Assembly (NCBI RefSeq): GCF_017744115.1 | Contig: NZ_JAGHQW010000036.1 | Span: 1-63,054 of the forward strand | Length of the DNA: 63,054 bases | Direction: 5' to 3' | Source of the DNA: Salinisphaera sp. G21_0 | GTDB lineage: Bacteria > Pseudomonadota > Gammaproteobacteria > Pseudomonadales > Endozoicomonadaceae | In this document: positions 17,784-26,025 of the stretch, in pieces | How the letters are laid out: each line of letters opens with the position of its first letter | How positions within the stretch are numbered: the stretch's first letter is position 1 | Made by a program: the position numbers and the translations under genes | Notes under the pieces: model-generated | What the model was told of the DNA's origin: nothing | Seen by the model: the letters and a program-made list of their open reading frames with translations, nothing else | Databases searched by the model: none

Positions 17784-18329
17784 CTATTTACGCCACTTGA
17801 TGTTGCAACCGACACTGGGCTTTTGATTTTCACTGACTGGCAAGCCCTTTAGCAAAGCAGTCATGGCACCGCGAAGATCATCTCCTGTCACCGGTTTACC
17901 ATTCCCCGGCCTTGAGTCATCAAACTGCCCGCGATAAACACACTTCAAATCTCCATCAAAAAGAAAAAAGTCTGGCGTACATTCCGCTTGATAGGCTTTA
18001 GCCACCTGTTGAGTTTCATCATAAAGATACGGAAAGCCATAGGGTTTTTGGGCCATCAACTCAGGACGGTCCTGGGGGTAATCGGTCACGTCATTGGCGC
18101 TGATCGCGACAATGCCCAGATCCGTGCCGTGGAACTCTTTGCCCAATGCCACCAGCGCTTCTTCAATATGCACAACATAAGGGCAATGGTTACAGATAAA
18201 CATCACCAGAAGCCCTTTACTTCCGGCCACCTCAGCCACAGTTTTTTCGGTTCCGAAAAAAACATCCGGCAAACTGAAATCCGGAGCCTGAAAACCAAGT
18301 TCAACCATAGAAGAGGGTGTGAGCGCCAT
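17784..18329 (-). CDS. Thioredoxin-fold redoxin (AhpC/TSA-type) protein
   Basis: A 181-residue protein of the thioredoxin superfamily, resembling alkyl hydroperoxide reductase/TSA-type redoxins. The APDFSLPDV entry motif, the CNHCPYV active-site pair (Cys46 and Cys49) and the TPDFFLFDGDLKCVYRGQFDD strand region are visible. No signal peptide is present, so it is cytoplasmic. It likely handles peroxide or disulfide exchange; the exact substrate is unknown. It is transcribed divergently from a TetR-family regulator with about 170 bp between their starts, so that regulator may control it. Confidence 0.85.
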   Translation of the reverse strand: MALTPSSMVELGFQAPDFSLPDVFFGTEKTVAEVAGSKGLLVMFICNHCPYVVHIEEALVALGKEFHGTDLGIVAISANDVTDYPQDRPELMAQKPYGFPYLYDETQQVAKAYQAECTPDFFLFDGDLKCVYRGQFDDSRPGNGKPVTGDDLRGAMTALLKGLPVSENQKPSVGCNIKWRK

Positions 18330-18424
18330 GATGTATCACCTTTGTTATTTAACCTGTTTAACCATAGTGGATATGGTGGTCCGCGACGTTTCTGCAATTC
18401 TACGGAATCATGGCATAAGCCACG

Positions 18425-18440
18425 CCCTGGCACCACAGGG
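18425..18440. promoter_or_regulatory. Small dyad between the divergent redoxin and TetR genes
   Basis: CCCTG-GCACCA-CAGGG forms a 5-bp inverted repeat in the 170-bp gap between the two starts. Its position suits an autoregulatory TetR operator, but 5-bp arms are short and could occur by chance. Confidence 0.25.
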
Positions 18441-18498
18441 CTGTTTACAGAGGTCAAAACTCTGCTAACTTAGAGTGACAATAATCAATAGTAAGCCT

Positions 18499-19101
18499 AT
18501 GGGAAGATCATCCTCGTTCAATCGACAACAGGTGTTAAGCGATGCCCTTGAGCTTTTCTGGTCCAGGGGGTTTTATGCCTGCTCATTGAAGCAACTGGAA
18601 GAGGTTACCGATATGCATCCGGGTAGCCTTTATTATCATTTCCAGAATAAAGAGCAATTATTTCTCTGTGCTCTTGATCACTACCTTGAATGGCAGCTGC
18701 AACCAAGAATCGATAAGTATCTGGCTTACAGTCCCACACTATTGGATCTCCGACGCTTTTTTACCTCCGGTTATCGTCATGGTCAGGAGGCCAGCTACCG
18801 CAACTGTTGTTTCCTGGTGACCACCAGCAATGAACTCCATCTACTGCCGTCCGATGCATCAGAACGGGTGCAGAAAGGCATCCAGATGCTGCGAGCAGGC
18901 TTTATTGATTTTATTGAGAAATATACAGAACCGAAAAAAAACATCAGCGCTACTATTGATCATGAAGTCATCGCCAGCGAGCTTCTGAACCTGTATCTGA
19001 GCATTCAGCTGATGGCCAAAGTGAACCCGAATCAGCATGCCCTGGACAAACAGGTCAGGCAGAGTCTGGATAACCTCTTTACTTCCATCCCGCACCAGTA
19101 A
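18499..19101 (+). CDS. TetR-family transcriptional regulator
   Basis: A 200-residue repressor-type regulator. The N-terminal helix-turn-helix is clear: NRQQVLSDALELFWSRGFY, LKQLEEVTDMHPGSLYYHFQNKEQLF. The C-terminal ligand-binding half is helical and includes SYRNCCFLVTTSNEL, with two adjacent cysteines that could be redox-sensitive. A GTG eight codons upstream is possible, but the ATG at 18499 gives the normal N-terminus. It is divergent from the thioredoxin-fold gene, the usual arrangement for a TetR regulator and its target. The inducer is unknown. Confidence 0.9.
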   Translation: MGRSSSFNRQQVLSDALELFWSRGFYACSLKQLEEVTDMHPGSLYYHFQNKEQLFLCALDHYLEWQLQPRIDKYLAYSPTLLDLRRFFTSGYRHGQEASYRNCCFLVTTSNELHLLPSDASERVQKGIQMLRAGFIDFIEKYTEPKKNISATIDHEVIASELLNLYLSIQLMAKVNPNQHALDKQVRQSLDNLFTSIPHQ

Positions 19102-19225
19102 GACCTGCCATAATGAATTCAATCCATTACCCATCTTCAGGCCGTGCCGGGAGTTTGTCGAGGCAAAACACGCAGAATCCCTGTACCATATTGAGCTATC
19201 AATTCGGACTTTCCAGCATCAAGTC

Positions 19226-20236
19226 ATGACCATCAAACAGATTATTGTGCACAAACTGGACCTTGCCCATGGTTCAGAGCAGTTACAGGCCACTCCAGCT
19301 TCCCAGAGCCTGGACTCTTCCCCCTCTCTGGAGCTGGTACTGGATGACTTGCTGCAAACCTATAATAAAAAACCCGACAAGTGTTATGGTCAGTTTTCCG
19401 CTCTGGCAGAGGACAGTTTTCCTGAACGCCTGAAGCAATATATGGATCAAAATTCCGATGAGCAGGCCGCCGGTTTTACCCAGTTCACCACAGAAACACT
19501 GACCTGCCTTGGGCAAAACCTCAGTGAGGCCGGAGCCATCAATGGTGGCTACGTGATGTTCGCAGACTATCAACAGGGCCTGACCCGTTATCTTCTGCTT
19601 TGCATGCTCAGCAGCCAGAACAGTGTCACCATTACTGATGAGCTGACCATTCAGGACACGTCCTACCTGGACACCGCTCGTATGTCCCTGGCCTGTCGCA
19701 TCAACATTACCGACTGGCAGAAAAACCCGGAAGCGGGGCGCTATCTATCGTTTCTTCGGCCAAAAGGAGGCAAACGTCTCAGTACCGTATTCCAGGAGGT
19801 GATTGGCTGCAGTGAAACCAGCAGCAGCAAAGACGAAGCTGACACCCTTCTCAAGGCAGTGGAGGCGTATTGTCAGGAGGAGCCGGTAGAGGAAAACCGC
19901 ACGATTGTGAAACGACAGGTTTATGATTACTGCCAGAACAAACTGGACGAAGGGGAAAGTCTGTCAATGCAGGAGCTGACAGGCCACCTCAGCGAAGCTG
20001 GCCCGGATGACTTTGCCCGCTTTGTCAACACCCGGGATTATGACATGAGCACCCCCATGTCCCCTGAACGCCGCAAGTTGACCCAGCTGGTGCGCTATAC
20101 CGGGCGAAGCAAGGGACTCAGCCTCTCTTTTGATGCCGAGCTGCTGGGCGGGCAGATTCGCTATGATGAAACCAACGACCAACTGATCATCACCGGGGTT
20201 CCTGACAAACTGAAAGCACAGCTGAAGCAGAATTAA
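19226..20236 (+). CDS. yejK: Nucleoid-associated protein YejK/NdpA
   Basis: A 336-residue protein matching YejK (NdpA, about 335 residues), a nucleoid-associated protein of gammaproteobacteria with unclear molecular role. It begins MTIKQIIVHKLDLAHG and contains GAINGGYVMFADYQQG, YLDTARMSLACRINITDW and RYLSFLRPKGGKRLSTVFQE. The open frame runs 63 codons further upstream, but nothing there resembles the family, so the ATG at 19226 is chosen. It is a single-gene unit, and its stop is directly followed by a nested inverted-repeat element. Confidence 0.93.
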   Translation: MTIKQIIVHKLDLAHGSEQLQATPASQSLDSSPSLELVLDDLLQTYNKKPDKCYGQFSALAEDSFPERLKQYMDQNSDEQAAGFTQFTTETLTCLGQNLSEAGAINGGYVMFADYQQGLTRYLLLCMLSSQNSVTITDELTIQDTSYLDTARMSLACRINITDWQKNPEAGRYLSFLRPKGGKRLSTVFQEVIGCSETSSSKDEADTLLKAVEAYCQEEPVEENRTIVKRQVYDYCQNKLDEGESLSMQELTGHLSEAGPDDFARFVNTRDYDMSTPMSPERRKLTQLVRYTGRSKGLSLSFDAELLGGQIRYDETNDQLIITGVPDKLKAQLKQN

Positions 20237-20237
20237 G

Positions 20238-20417
20238 CAGGAGGCTGACCGAGAATAGCGCCCGTCCAGGCGACCCCGTAGCGAGGATGGCAGAAAATTG
20301 AGGATAAAAATTCCGTTTTGTGAGGTGAATACTGGTTCTATTTGCCGAGCAAAACGGAATTTTTAGACCAATTTGCTGTCACCGCAGTAGGGCAGTCTAT
20401 TCTCGGTCAGCCTCCTG
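20238..20417. repeat. Nested inverted-repeat element, MITE-like
   Basis: Two perfect 21-bp arms (CAGGAGGCTGACCGAGAATA(G) at 20238-20258 and its reverse complement at 20397-20417) enclose a second perfect 16-bp pair (TAAAAATTCCGTTTTG at 20305-20320 with its complement at 20350-20365). The stretches between the arms are also partly complementary. The whole 180 bp could fold as one long cruciform or RNA hairpin. It carries no open frame. It starts 2 bp after the yejK stop, so it may also end that transcript. No clear target-site duplication is visible. Confidence 0.8.
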
Positions 20418-20600
20418 AGGGCTATCCATACCAGAACAACTTTGCTACAAATAAAGACAAGGGATTGATCTGACGCCCAGGGATGGGTGCCTGCATCACA
20501 CTGCACAAGCTTTAATCGCAGAGGGTATTCAGGTCTGCTTCCTACAGCGAGCATCCCGCTTGCCGATAAACACCTGATAAAAAACAACCCGGAAGCCACT

Positions 20601-21398
20601 ATGATTTTTCGTGCAGCTTTTCGTGCAGCAACGGTAATCACATTGTCCACAATCCTGTTGGCATTCGGTGTAAAAGCGAGCGAAAAAGCCACCCCAGCCC
20701 TATCTCCAGCAACCATTATCCAGCAGCAAATAATGCTCAACGACATACTGATCAGTATTCACCGCCTGCAGCTGGATTTTCTCGATCAGGATGCCAGAAA
20801 CGCGCTGCAGCTGGCACAGCAATCAGTCAACATCACCATCAATACGCTGCCAGAAAGCCTTAATGATCCTGAAGCCAATAAACTGCTGGTCACCGTCGTA
20901 TCCCTTTGGCCGGTGGTCAACAAACACATTACCTGGCTGAGCACCATTCCAGCCAGTTCTGCCCCCCCCTCTGGAACCTCATTACTGCGGGTACTGGCCA
21001 AAATGGATCGCCAGCTGTTGCTGCTGAGGCAAAAAGTCACCAACGTCCTGGCTGGAGACAAGGCCAAGCTGCGCTTTCTGGAGCAAGCGCTATTGATGCA
21101 ATACATAACCAGAGACTACCTGAGCCTGCTGGTTTCAGAACAAAATACCGAGATCACCAATACCGACCAAATGCAACTGAAAGCACAGGCCAACCGGTTC
21201 CATCAGCGAATGACTGCTTTTAATGATGAGTTAGGTGATCATCCCCACGCCATGGTACCCGTTAAACAGGCAAATGCTGCCTGGTCATTTATTCACAGCA
21301 GTTTTGAGCGGTTTCCGGAACGGAAAATACCCGATCTGATTGTGCGCTATGGCAAACGGATTGTGCGCAGGCTTTCTTCCGTCCAGCGTATGCTCTAA
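20601..21398 (+). CDS. Exported helical protein of unknown function
   Basis: A 265-residue protein with a Sec-type signal peptide (MIFRAAFRAATVITLSTIL, cleavage probably after GVKA near residue 26). The rest is mostly alpha-helical, with several heptad-like stretches (DILISIHRLQLDFLDQDARN, QLLLLRQKVTNVLAGDKAK) and a basic C-terminus (RYGKRIVRRLSSVQRML). The pattern recalls sensor-type helical bundles such as the PilJ N-terminal domain, but I cannot assign a family. The frame extends upstream to 20487; the ATG at 20601 is chosen for its signal peptide and a GGAAG ribosome-binding site. It is convergent with the methyltransferase gene. Confidence 0.65.
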   Translation: MIFRAAFRAATVITLSTILLAFGVKASEKATPALSPATIIQQQIMLNDILISIHRLQLDFLDQDARNALQLAQQSVNITINTLPESLNDPEANKLLVTVVSLWPVVNKHITWLSTIPASSAPPSGTSLLRVLAKMDRQLLLLRQKVTNVLAGDKAKLRFLEQALLMQYITRDYLSLLVSEQNTEITNTDQMQLKAQANRFHQRMTAFNDELGDHPHAMVPVKQANAAWSFIHSSFERFPERKIPDLIVRYGKRIVRRLSSVQRML

Positions 21399-21452
21399 AC
21401 AAGCGCTTTTCAGCCACGGCTATCCCGTATGGTCGCTATCACGCAAAAAGCA

Positions 21453-22229
21453 TCATTGTTCATTTTCTACCGTCCCGCTCTCCGGACCGATGCAAGAATA
21501 GCTTTCTGTCTCATGACTACCCGGTGCCATAATCGTCAGCACTTCAGTTGCCGACATCCTTTCCTGCAGAAAAACCTCCGCCTCCCCCCACTCAAAAGGC
21601 ACCGTGAACTGATCAGTCACCTTAAACGCCTGCTGATGCAGAAACGGCTGCAGCGCATAGCTGACGGTAATAATCCTGATGCCAGCGGGCAATTCGGCCA
21701 GGCGCTCTGCCAGCCCGGTAATGACATGATCATCAAGATTTGAGCCATATAAATAAATGATGGATGCGCCTTCCAGTGGCGACGTCAGATAGTCTTCACA
21801 ACGAACATCAATGCCCTGCAATCGCATACGTTGGCTGGTACGCTGCAAACGCCAGCAGAACAGTGGAATCTGCTCAATAGCGGTAACCTGACACCGCTTA
21901 ACCCCCTGCAACCAGATACTGGTAAAACCACTCCCGGCACCAAGCTCAAACACATGATCGTCCGAAGTCACGCCTGATCTTTCAGCAATTAACTCCAGGC
22001 TGGTCAGGGGTGTTTCACCGTAGACATAAATGTTCTCCGCCTTGATACGACGCTGGTAACGACGACTGACCGCGTACGGACTATCCAGCAGATAACTGAG
22101 CTTCAACCATAACCATGGAAAAACAAACCGTGGGTTTCTGCCATAGCGCTTCAGCTCCCTGAAACTCTGTCGCCACTGATAACGCCATTGCCGGAAAGCC
22201 AGTAATAACAATTCCCTGTTAAATGCCAT
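21453..22229 (-). CDS. Class I SAM-dependent methyltransferase
   Basis: A 258-residue protein. Residues around 92-104 contain motif I, VFELGAGSGFTSIWL, followed by TAIEQIPLFCWRLQR and DVRCEDYL, the usual SAM-binding layout of Rossmann-type methyltransferases. The N-terminal 60 residues are rich in Trp, Arg and aromatic residues (FRQWRYQWRQSFRELKRYGR) and may form a membrane-surface helix. The substrate cannot be inferred. The gene is a single unit on the minus strand, and the 21-bp dispersed repeat lies in its upstream region. Confidence 0.8.
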   Translation of the reverse strand: MAFNRELLLLAFRQWRYQWRQSFRELKRYGRNPRFVFPWLWLKLSYLLDSPYAVSRRYQRRIKAENIYVYGETPLTSLELIAERSGVTSDDHVFELGAGSGFTSIWLQGVKRCQVTAIEQIPLFCWRLQRTSQRMRLQGIDVRCEDYLTSPLEGASIIYLYGSNLDDHVITGLAERLAELPAGIRIITVSYALQPFLHQQAFKVTDQFTVPFEWGEAEVFLQERMSATEVLTIMAPGSHETESYSCIGPESGTVENEQ

Positions 22230-22279
22230 GCCTTTGCCTCTGATCGAAAGTGATTTCGAAGGTACCCTGCCACCTTAGT

Positions 22280-22300
22280 AATTGTCCTGAAATAACTTCC
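22280..22300. repeat. 21-bp dispersed sequence, copy 2
   Basis: This is identical over 21 bp to 12280-12300. It lies between the methyltransferase and the 143-residue hypothetical gene, just beside another inverted repeat (22314-22364). Intergenic placement here and gene-end placement in copy 1 both fit a mobile-element remnant. Confidence 0.65.
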
Positions 22301-22313
22301 AAATTTCTACAGA

Positions 22314-22364
22314 CGCTGCCCGCTACCTTAAAAGCCGGAACCGCTTGTACTTTTGCGGGCAGCG
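22314..22364. repeat. 10-bp inverted repeat with 31-bp spacer
   Basis: CGCTGCCCGC (22314-22323) and GCGGGCAGCG (22355-22364) are perfect inverted arms. It could be a terminator-like structure for the minus-strand gene at 22424, or part of the same remnant as the neighbouring 21-bp repeat. No T tract adjoins it. Confidence 0.5.
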
Positions 22365-22423
22365 ACCTTTTCCCGGGCTGAGTAAAATGATGAAGCTATT
22401 CAACCGGTTAATATAGAACGCCA

Positions 22424-22855
22424 CTACTGAGGGGCAAGAAAAAATTGTGAAATAAAATTCAAGTAGCCCTGCTTACCTCCCACTCGGTTCCATCGTCCGA
22501 CAGACTTAATAATCCGCTTCAAACACTTTTGAAGTTCTTCAGACGTTTTTATAAAGTCATCTTCGTTAAACTGGTAGGTATATGCCTCAGTCATCGCTGT
22601 CACTTCATCCAGGCTGACTCGGCCAAGACGCCATTCACAGATCGTAATCAGTTGTCTGCTCAACTGCTGCTCAAATAGTGACAGGTTCTTCGTCTTCGGC
22701 GGCCGGTTTGCGAACTCCGCACGGTAATGCTCAATGGTGGCCTCAAGTGCTCGTTTAACATCCCAATCTTCCAGAACAGGGTTCTGGTAATAAAAATTCA
22801 TAATCGGGTACTCAAGATTTTGAAGGACATCTTCATACTCTTCAGTAAATTCCAT
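22424..22855 (-). CDS. Small hypothetical protein
   Basis: A 143-residue protein of no family I can name. It is acidic at the N-terminus (MEFTEEYEDVLQNLEYPIMNFY), probably helical throughout, with no signal peptide or membrane segment. It contains WDVKRALEATIEHYRAE, which suggests a helical-bundle protein. The open frame extends 29 codons upstream; the ATG at 22853-22855 is chosen because GAGGAATG precedes it at ribosome-binding-site distance. It lies downstream of the RING-like/ankyrin gene on the same strand, about 200 bp away, so cotranscription is possible. Confidence 0.6.
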   Translation of the reverse strand: MEFTEEYEDVLQNLEYPIMNFYYQNPVLEDWDVKRALEATIEHYRAEFANRPPKTKNLSLFEQQLSRQLITICEWRLGRVSLDEVTAMTEAYTYQFNEDDFIKTSEELQKCLKRIIKSVGRWNRVGGKQGYLNFISQFFLAPQ

Positions 22856-23052
22856 TGTGCATTCCTCACCAATAAAAGGAGATAATAGACCAGAAGGAAA
22901 TGCGCCGAATATGTCGCAGTATGAAGTTGAGATTTGAAACAATCAAGATTCAATTCCCGACTCCGGTTACGCTGACAGGTAAGCTGGATTCACCAAGGTT
23001 AACCAAGCCTGCTTACACAGTTAAAATGTAAAAGTGTCCGTTATTTTATTGC

Positions 23053-25521
23053 TCACTGTAGAAGGAAACCTGATTCATAGGCCCCCTTTGCAAGAAGGAG
23101 TTCCTCGCATGCTCTGTTATCAGTCTTAATAGCCAAGTCGAGAGCCGTAGAGCCGAAGCTCGTCTTCTCATTGACCTTGATGCCGTCAGCAGCCAGTAAC
23201 ACCTTGACGGTTTCTGTGTGGCCATTTTGGGCAGCAAAGTGGAGAGCCGTCGCACCCTGGTTATTCTTCTCATTGACATTAATGCCTTTAGCGAGTAACT
23301 CCTTGACGGTTTCTGTGTGGCCATCCTGGGCAGCCAAGTGGAGAGCCGTCGCACCCTGGTTATTCTTCTCATTGACATTAATGCCTTTAGCGAGTAACTC
23401 CTTGACGGTTTCTGTGTGGCCATTCTGGGCAGCCAAGTGGAGAGCCGTCGCACCCTGGTTATTCTTCTCATTGACATTGATGCCTTTAGCGAGTAACACC
23501 TTGACGGTTTCTGTGTGGCCATCCTTGGCAGCAAAGTGGAGAGCCGTCGCACCCTGGTTATCCTTGTCATTGACATTAATGCCTTTAGCGAGTAACTCCT
23601 TGACGGTTTCTGTGTGGCCATCCTGGGCAGCAAAGTGAAGAGCCGTCGCACCTCGGTTATTCTTCTCATTGACATTAATGCCTTTAGCGAGTAGCTCCTT
23701 GACGGTTTCTGTGTGGCCATCCTCGGCAGCCAAGTGGAGAGCCGTCGCACCTCGGTTATTCTTCTCATTGACATTAATGCCTTTAGCGAGTAACACCTTG
23801 ACGGTTTCTGTGTGGCCATCCTGGGCAGCAAAGTGGATAGCAGTAAAGCCGAAGCTCGTCTTCTCATTGACCTTGATGCCGTCAGCAGCCAGTAACTCCT
23901 TAACGGTTTCTGTGTAGCCATCCTGGGCAGCAAAGTGGAGAGCCGTCGCACCCTGGTTATTCTTCTCATTGACATTGATGCCTTTAGCGAGTAACTCCTT
24001 GACGGTTTCTGTGTGGCCATTTTGGGCAGCCAAGTGGAGAGCCGTCTCGCTTTCGTTATCCTTCTCATTGACATTGATGCCTTTAGCGAGTAACTCCTTG
24101 ACGGTTTCTGTGTGGCCACCCTGGGCAGCCAAGTGGAGAGCCGTAGTGCCGTCGCTCGTCTTCTCATTGACCTTGATGCCGTCAGCAGCCAATAACACCT
24201 TGACGGCTTCTGTGTGGCCATTTTTGGCAGCCCAGTGAAGAGCCGTAGTAGCGCCCATTTTATTGGATTTGTTGATATCCGCTTTCATGTCAAGCAGCTT
24301 TCTCAGGCAATCGGTTCGCCCCCAGCAAGCGGCTAAATGTAATGCCGTTGTACCTAAGTTGGCAGTAGTGGTATTGATATCCGCTCCATTCTCGAGCAGC
24401 CATCTCAAGTGCTCATATTTGCCCCAAAAGGCAGTTATCATCAAAGGCGTATAGCCGTAGTTATCAGTGACATTAATATTCACTCCTCTGTTAGCAACAA
24501 GCTCTTTCAGGCACCCGTCACTGTTTTCTTGTTTGTTGGTATAGTGTTTGGGCGTCCTGCCGTTGGCTAAGGTTTCATTGATATCTATGCCCATGTCAGC
24601 ACATTGTTGAAGGCCCTCATTAATGCTGATTTTGGTGGCTATATGCAGGGCTGTTTCCCCATTCTTATTGGTGGCATTCAAATTCGCCCCACTTTTAATC
24701 AGCGGTCTCAGGCATTCGACATGGCCGTTATAAACGGCCAGATGCAGGGCTGTTTCGCCGTTATTATTGCGGGCATCGACCTTCTCTCTGCTGATTTCAA
24801 GCAACCTTTCCAGGCATCTACTATGACCGTTGGCAGCGGTGATATGCAGCGGCGTTTGACCTTCCTCATCGGTTTTATTGATGTCTCCCGGGTCGTGCAG
24901 GAGATTGAAAAATTCCAAAGAACCTTCTCTGGCAGCAGTGTGCAGTACGTTATTGATATCCGCCCCAGCCCTGATCAGCATATTAACGTCCTCGTTGCGG
25001 TGCAGCCGGACAGCAATGTGCAGTGGGGTCTCACCGTTGTACTCGGCGGCATTGACATCGGCACCGCAGCCGATCAGGAAACGGACTAAATCAGTATGCG
25101 CTTCCTTTATGGCGACAGCTAACAGGTGTTCAGGATGACCGGTGAGTACCGAATGGTAAGTCCGATTGGCCAAAGTCTCGTCTTCGCGCAGCAGCATTCT
25201 CAGGTCGCGCAGATTTCCGGTACGGCAGGCATTAAATATCCAGGTTTCACAATAAGGTGATTCGTCTTCAATTGGTCTCATACCGTCCATACGAATCAAT
25301 GGCAGTGCTGGTCCCCTGCATACACATTTGAGTTCATCAAGTCCTCTTACATTCTGCACATCAAACCAGCCTGTGATGCATTTCAGGTGGAAAACGTGGG
25401 ATGCCGGGCAAGAGGTGTTGACCAGTGAACGCCCACCAAATTGTCCTTTGATATACCCGCTTTCCGTACAGATAGAACACTGAAATGGTAAATCTGCCCC
25501 ATTGCCCCTGCCAACATTCAT
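23053..25521 (-). CDS. Ankyrin-repeat protein with RING-like N-terminal zinc finger
   Basis: An 822-residue protein in two parts. Residues 15-68 have the spacing of a RING-H2 finger: Cys15-x2-Cys18, Cys38-x3-His42-x2-His45-x2-Cys48, then Cys66-x1-Cys68. Only the last pair is unusual (CxC, not CxxC). RING domains in eukaryotes recruit ubiquitin-loading E2 enzymes. From about residue 90 to the end there are around twenty ankyrin repeats. The first eight or nine are divergent; the next eleven are almost identical 33-34-residue units (consensus ATALHFAAQDGHTETVKELL), and the last is a capping repeat. No signal peptide is seen. The architecture suggests a eukaryotic-like effector or host-interaction protein, but secretion and ligase activity are inference. 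Confidence 0.88.
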   Translation of the reverse strand: MNVGRGNGADLPFQCSICTESGYIKGQFGGRSLVNTSCPASHVFHLKCITGWFDVQNVRGLDELKCVCRGPALPLIRMDGMRPIEDESPYCETWIFNACRTGNLRDLRMLLREDETLANRTYHSVLTGHPEHLLAVAIKEAHTDLVRFLIGCGADVNAAEYNGETPLHIAVRLHRNEDVNMLIRAGADINNVLHTAAREGSLEFFNLLHDPGDINKTDEEGQTPLHITAANGHSRCLERLLEISREKVDARNNNGETALHLAVYNGHVECLRPLIKSGANLNATNKNGETALHIATKISINEGLQQCADMGIDINETLANGRTPKHYTNKQENSDGCLKELVANRGVNINVTDNYGYTPLMITAFWGKYEHLRWLLENGADINTTTANLGTTALHLAACWGRTDCLRKLLDMKADINKSNKMGATTALHWAAKNGHTEAVKVLLAADGIKVNEKTSDGTTALHLAAQGGHTETVKELLAKGINVNEKDNESETALHLAAQNGHTETVKELLAKGINVNEKNNQGATALHFAAQDGYTETVKELLAADGIKVNEKTSFGFTAIHFAAQDGHTETVKVLLAKGINVNEKNNRGATALHLAAEDGHTETVKELLAKGINVNEKNNRGATALHFAAQDGHTETVKELLAKGINVNDKDNQGATALHFAAKDGHTETVKVLLAKGINVNEKNNQGATALHLAAQNGHTETVKELLAKGINVNEKNNQGATALHLAAQDGHTETVKELLAKGINVNEKNNQGATALHFAAQNGHTETVKVLLAADGIKVNEKTSFGSTALDLAIKTDNRACEELLLAKGAYESGFLLQ
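23110..24260 (-). repeat. Tandem array of 99/102-bp ankyrin repeats
   Basis: About eleven consecutive coding repeats of 99 bp (102 bp when LLAADGIKV replaces LLAKGINV), differing by only a few bases each. The long LLAADGIKVNEKTS variant appears three times, at intervals. DNA-level near-identity points to recent expansion or gene conversion, and the array will be prone to copy-number change and assembly error. Confidence 0.92.
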
Positions 25522-25730
25522 CGCTTTAGCCTGCTATGACTCAAAATTATGAGTAGGACAATAAACAGCTGAGAATATTCCATAAAACAGATTTTTTTTA
25601 ACAAGACGATTGTCGTTAAAATCCTCGAGTCAGGCACGAACCTACCCGTCTTGCACCCGGCAAGGAACGTTTGTTTACCGGAATTTAAGTGATGGGCACA
25701 ACAAGTATCTGGCAGTAGTTCAAAGCCCTG
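25522..25730. other. Upstream region of the RING-like/ankyrin gene
   Basis: About 210 bp between the ankyrin gene start and the doubtful small frame at 25731. It is AT-rich near the ankyrin start and should contain its promoter. No operator or terminator is evident. Together with the doubtful small frame, the stretch without a confident gene is about 500 bp. Confidence 0.4.
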
Positions 25731-25970
25731 TTAACTGACGATGTCATCAAGTTTCATGCCTGCCCAGGCAAAGTAGCGCTTGAGTCGTTTCCAGCGTGAA
25801 TCAATCTCGGTGTTATGCCCCTGGTTCTTAATGCCTACCATAAGATCCGTGATGAAGCGCTGCTTTATCAGCAACACCAGATAAAACCCTCTGACCAGCT
25901 GAATGACATTGGTGTTCACTCGTTTTGCAAATCCGGCCGGAAAGATTGATAAATCGGTTAAAAACCGCAC
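25731..25970 (-). CDS. Possible small hypothetical protein
   Basis: An open frame of 79 codons starting at a GTG, with a basic, partly hydrophobic product (VIQLVRGFYLVLLIKQRF) ending YFAWAGMKLDDIVS. I do not recognise it. There is no convincing ribosome-binding site. It could be a real small gene or a decayed fragment; it is listed because the stretch would otherwise be empty. Confidence 0.25.
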   Translation of the reverse strand: MRFLTDLSIFPAGFAKRVNTNVIQLVRGFYLVLLIKQRFITDLMVGIKNQGHNTEIDSRWKRLKRYFAWAGMKLDDIVS

Positions 25971-26025
25971 TATCGCTTTTCGCTGATCTCAGAATGTACT
26001 ATGTTTTGGCTGAAGAGAGGGAGTT

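Noticed and set aside
23046-24221. 391-codon second frame within the ankyrin gene, plus plus-strand frames at 23171-24238
   Set aside because: They arise because near-identical 99-bp repeats keep several frames open; the products are simple translations of the repeat in the wrong frame.
23110-24260. Possible CRISPR-like direct repeat array
   Set aside because: Units are 99/102 bp, contiguous, without spacers, and encode ankyrin repeats in frame.
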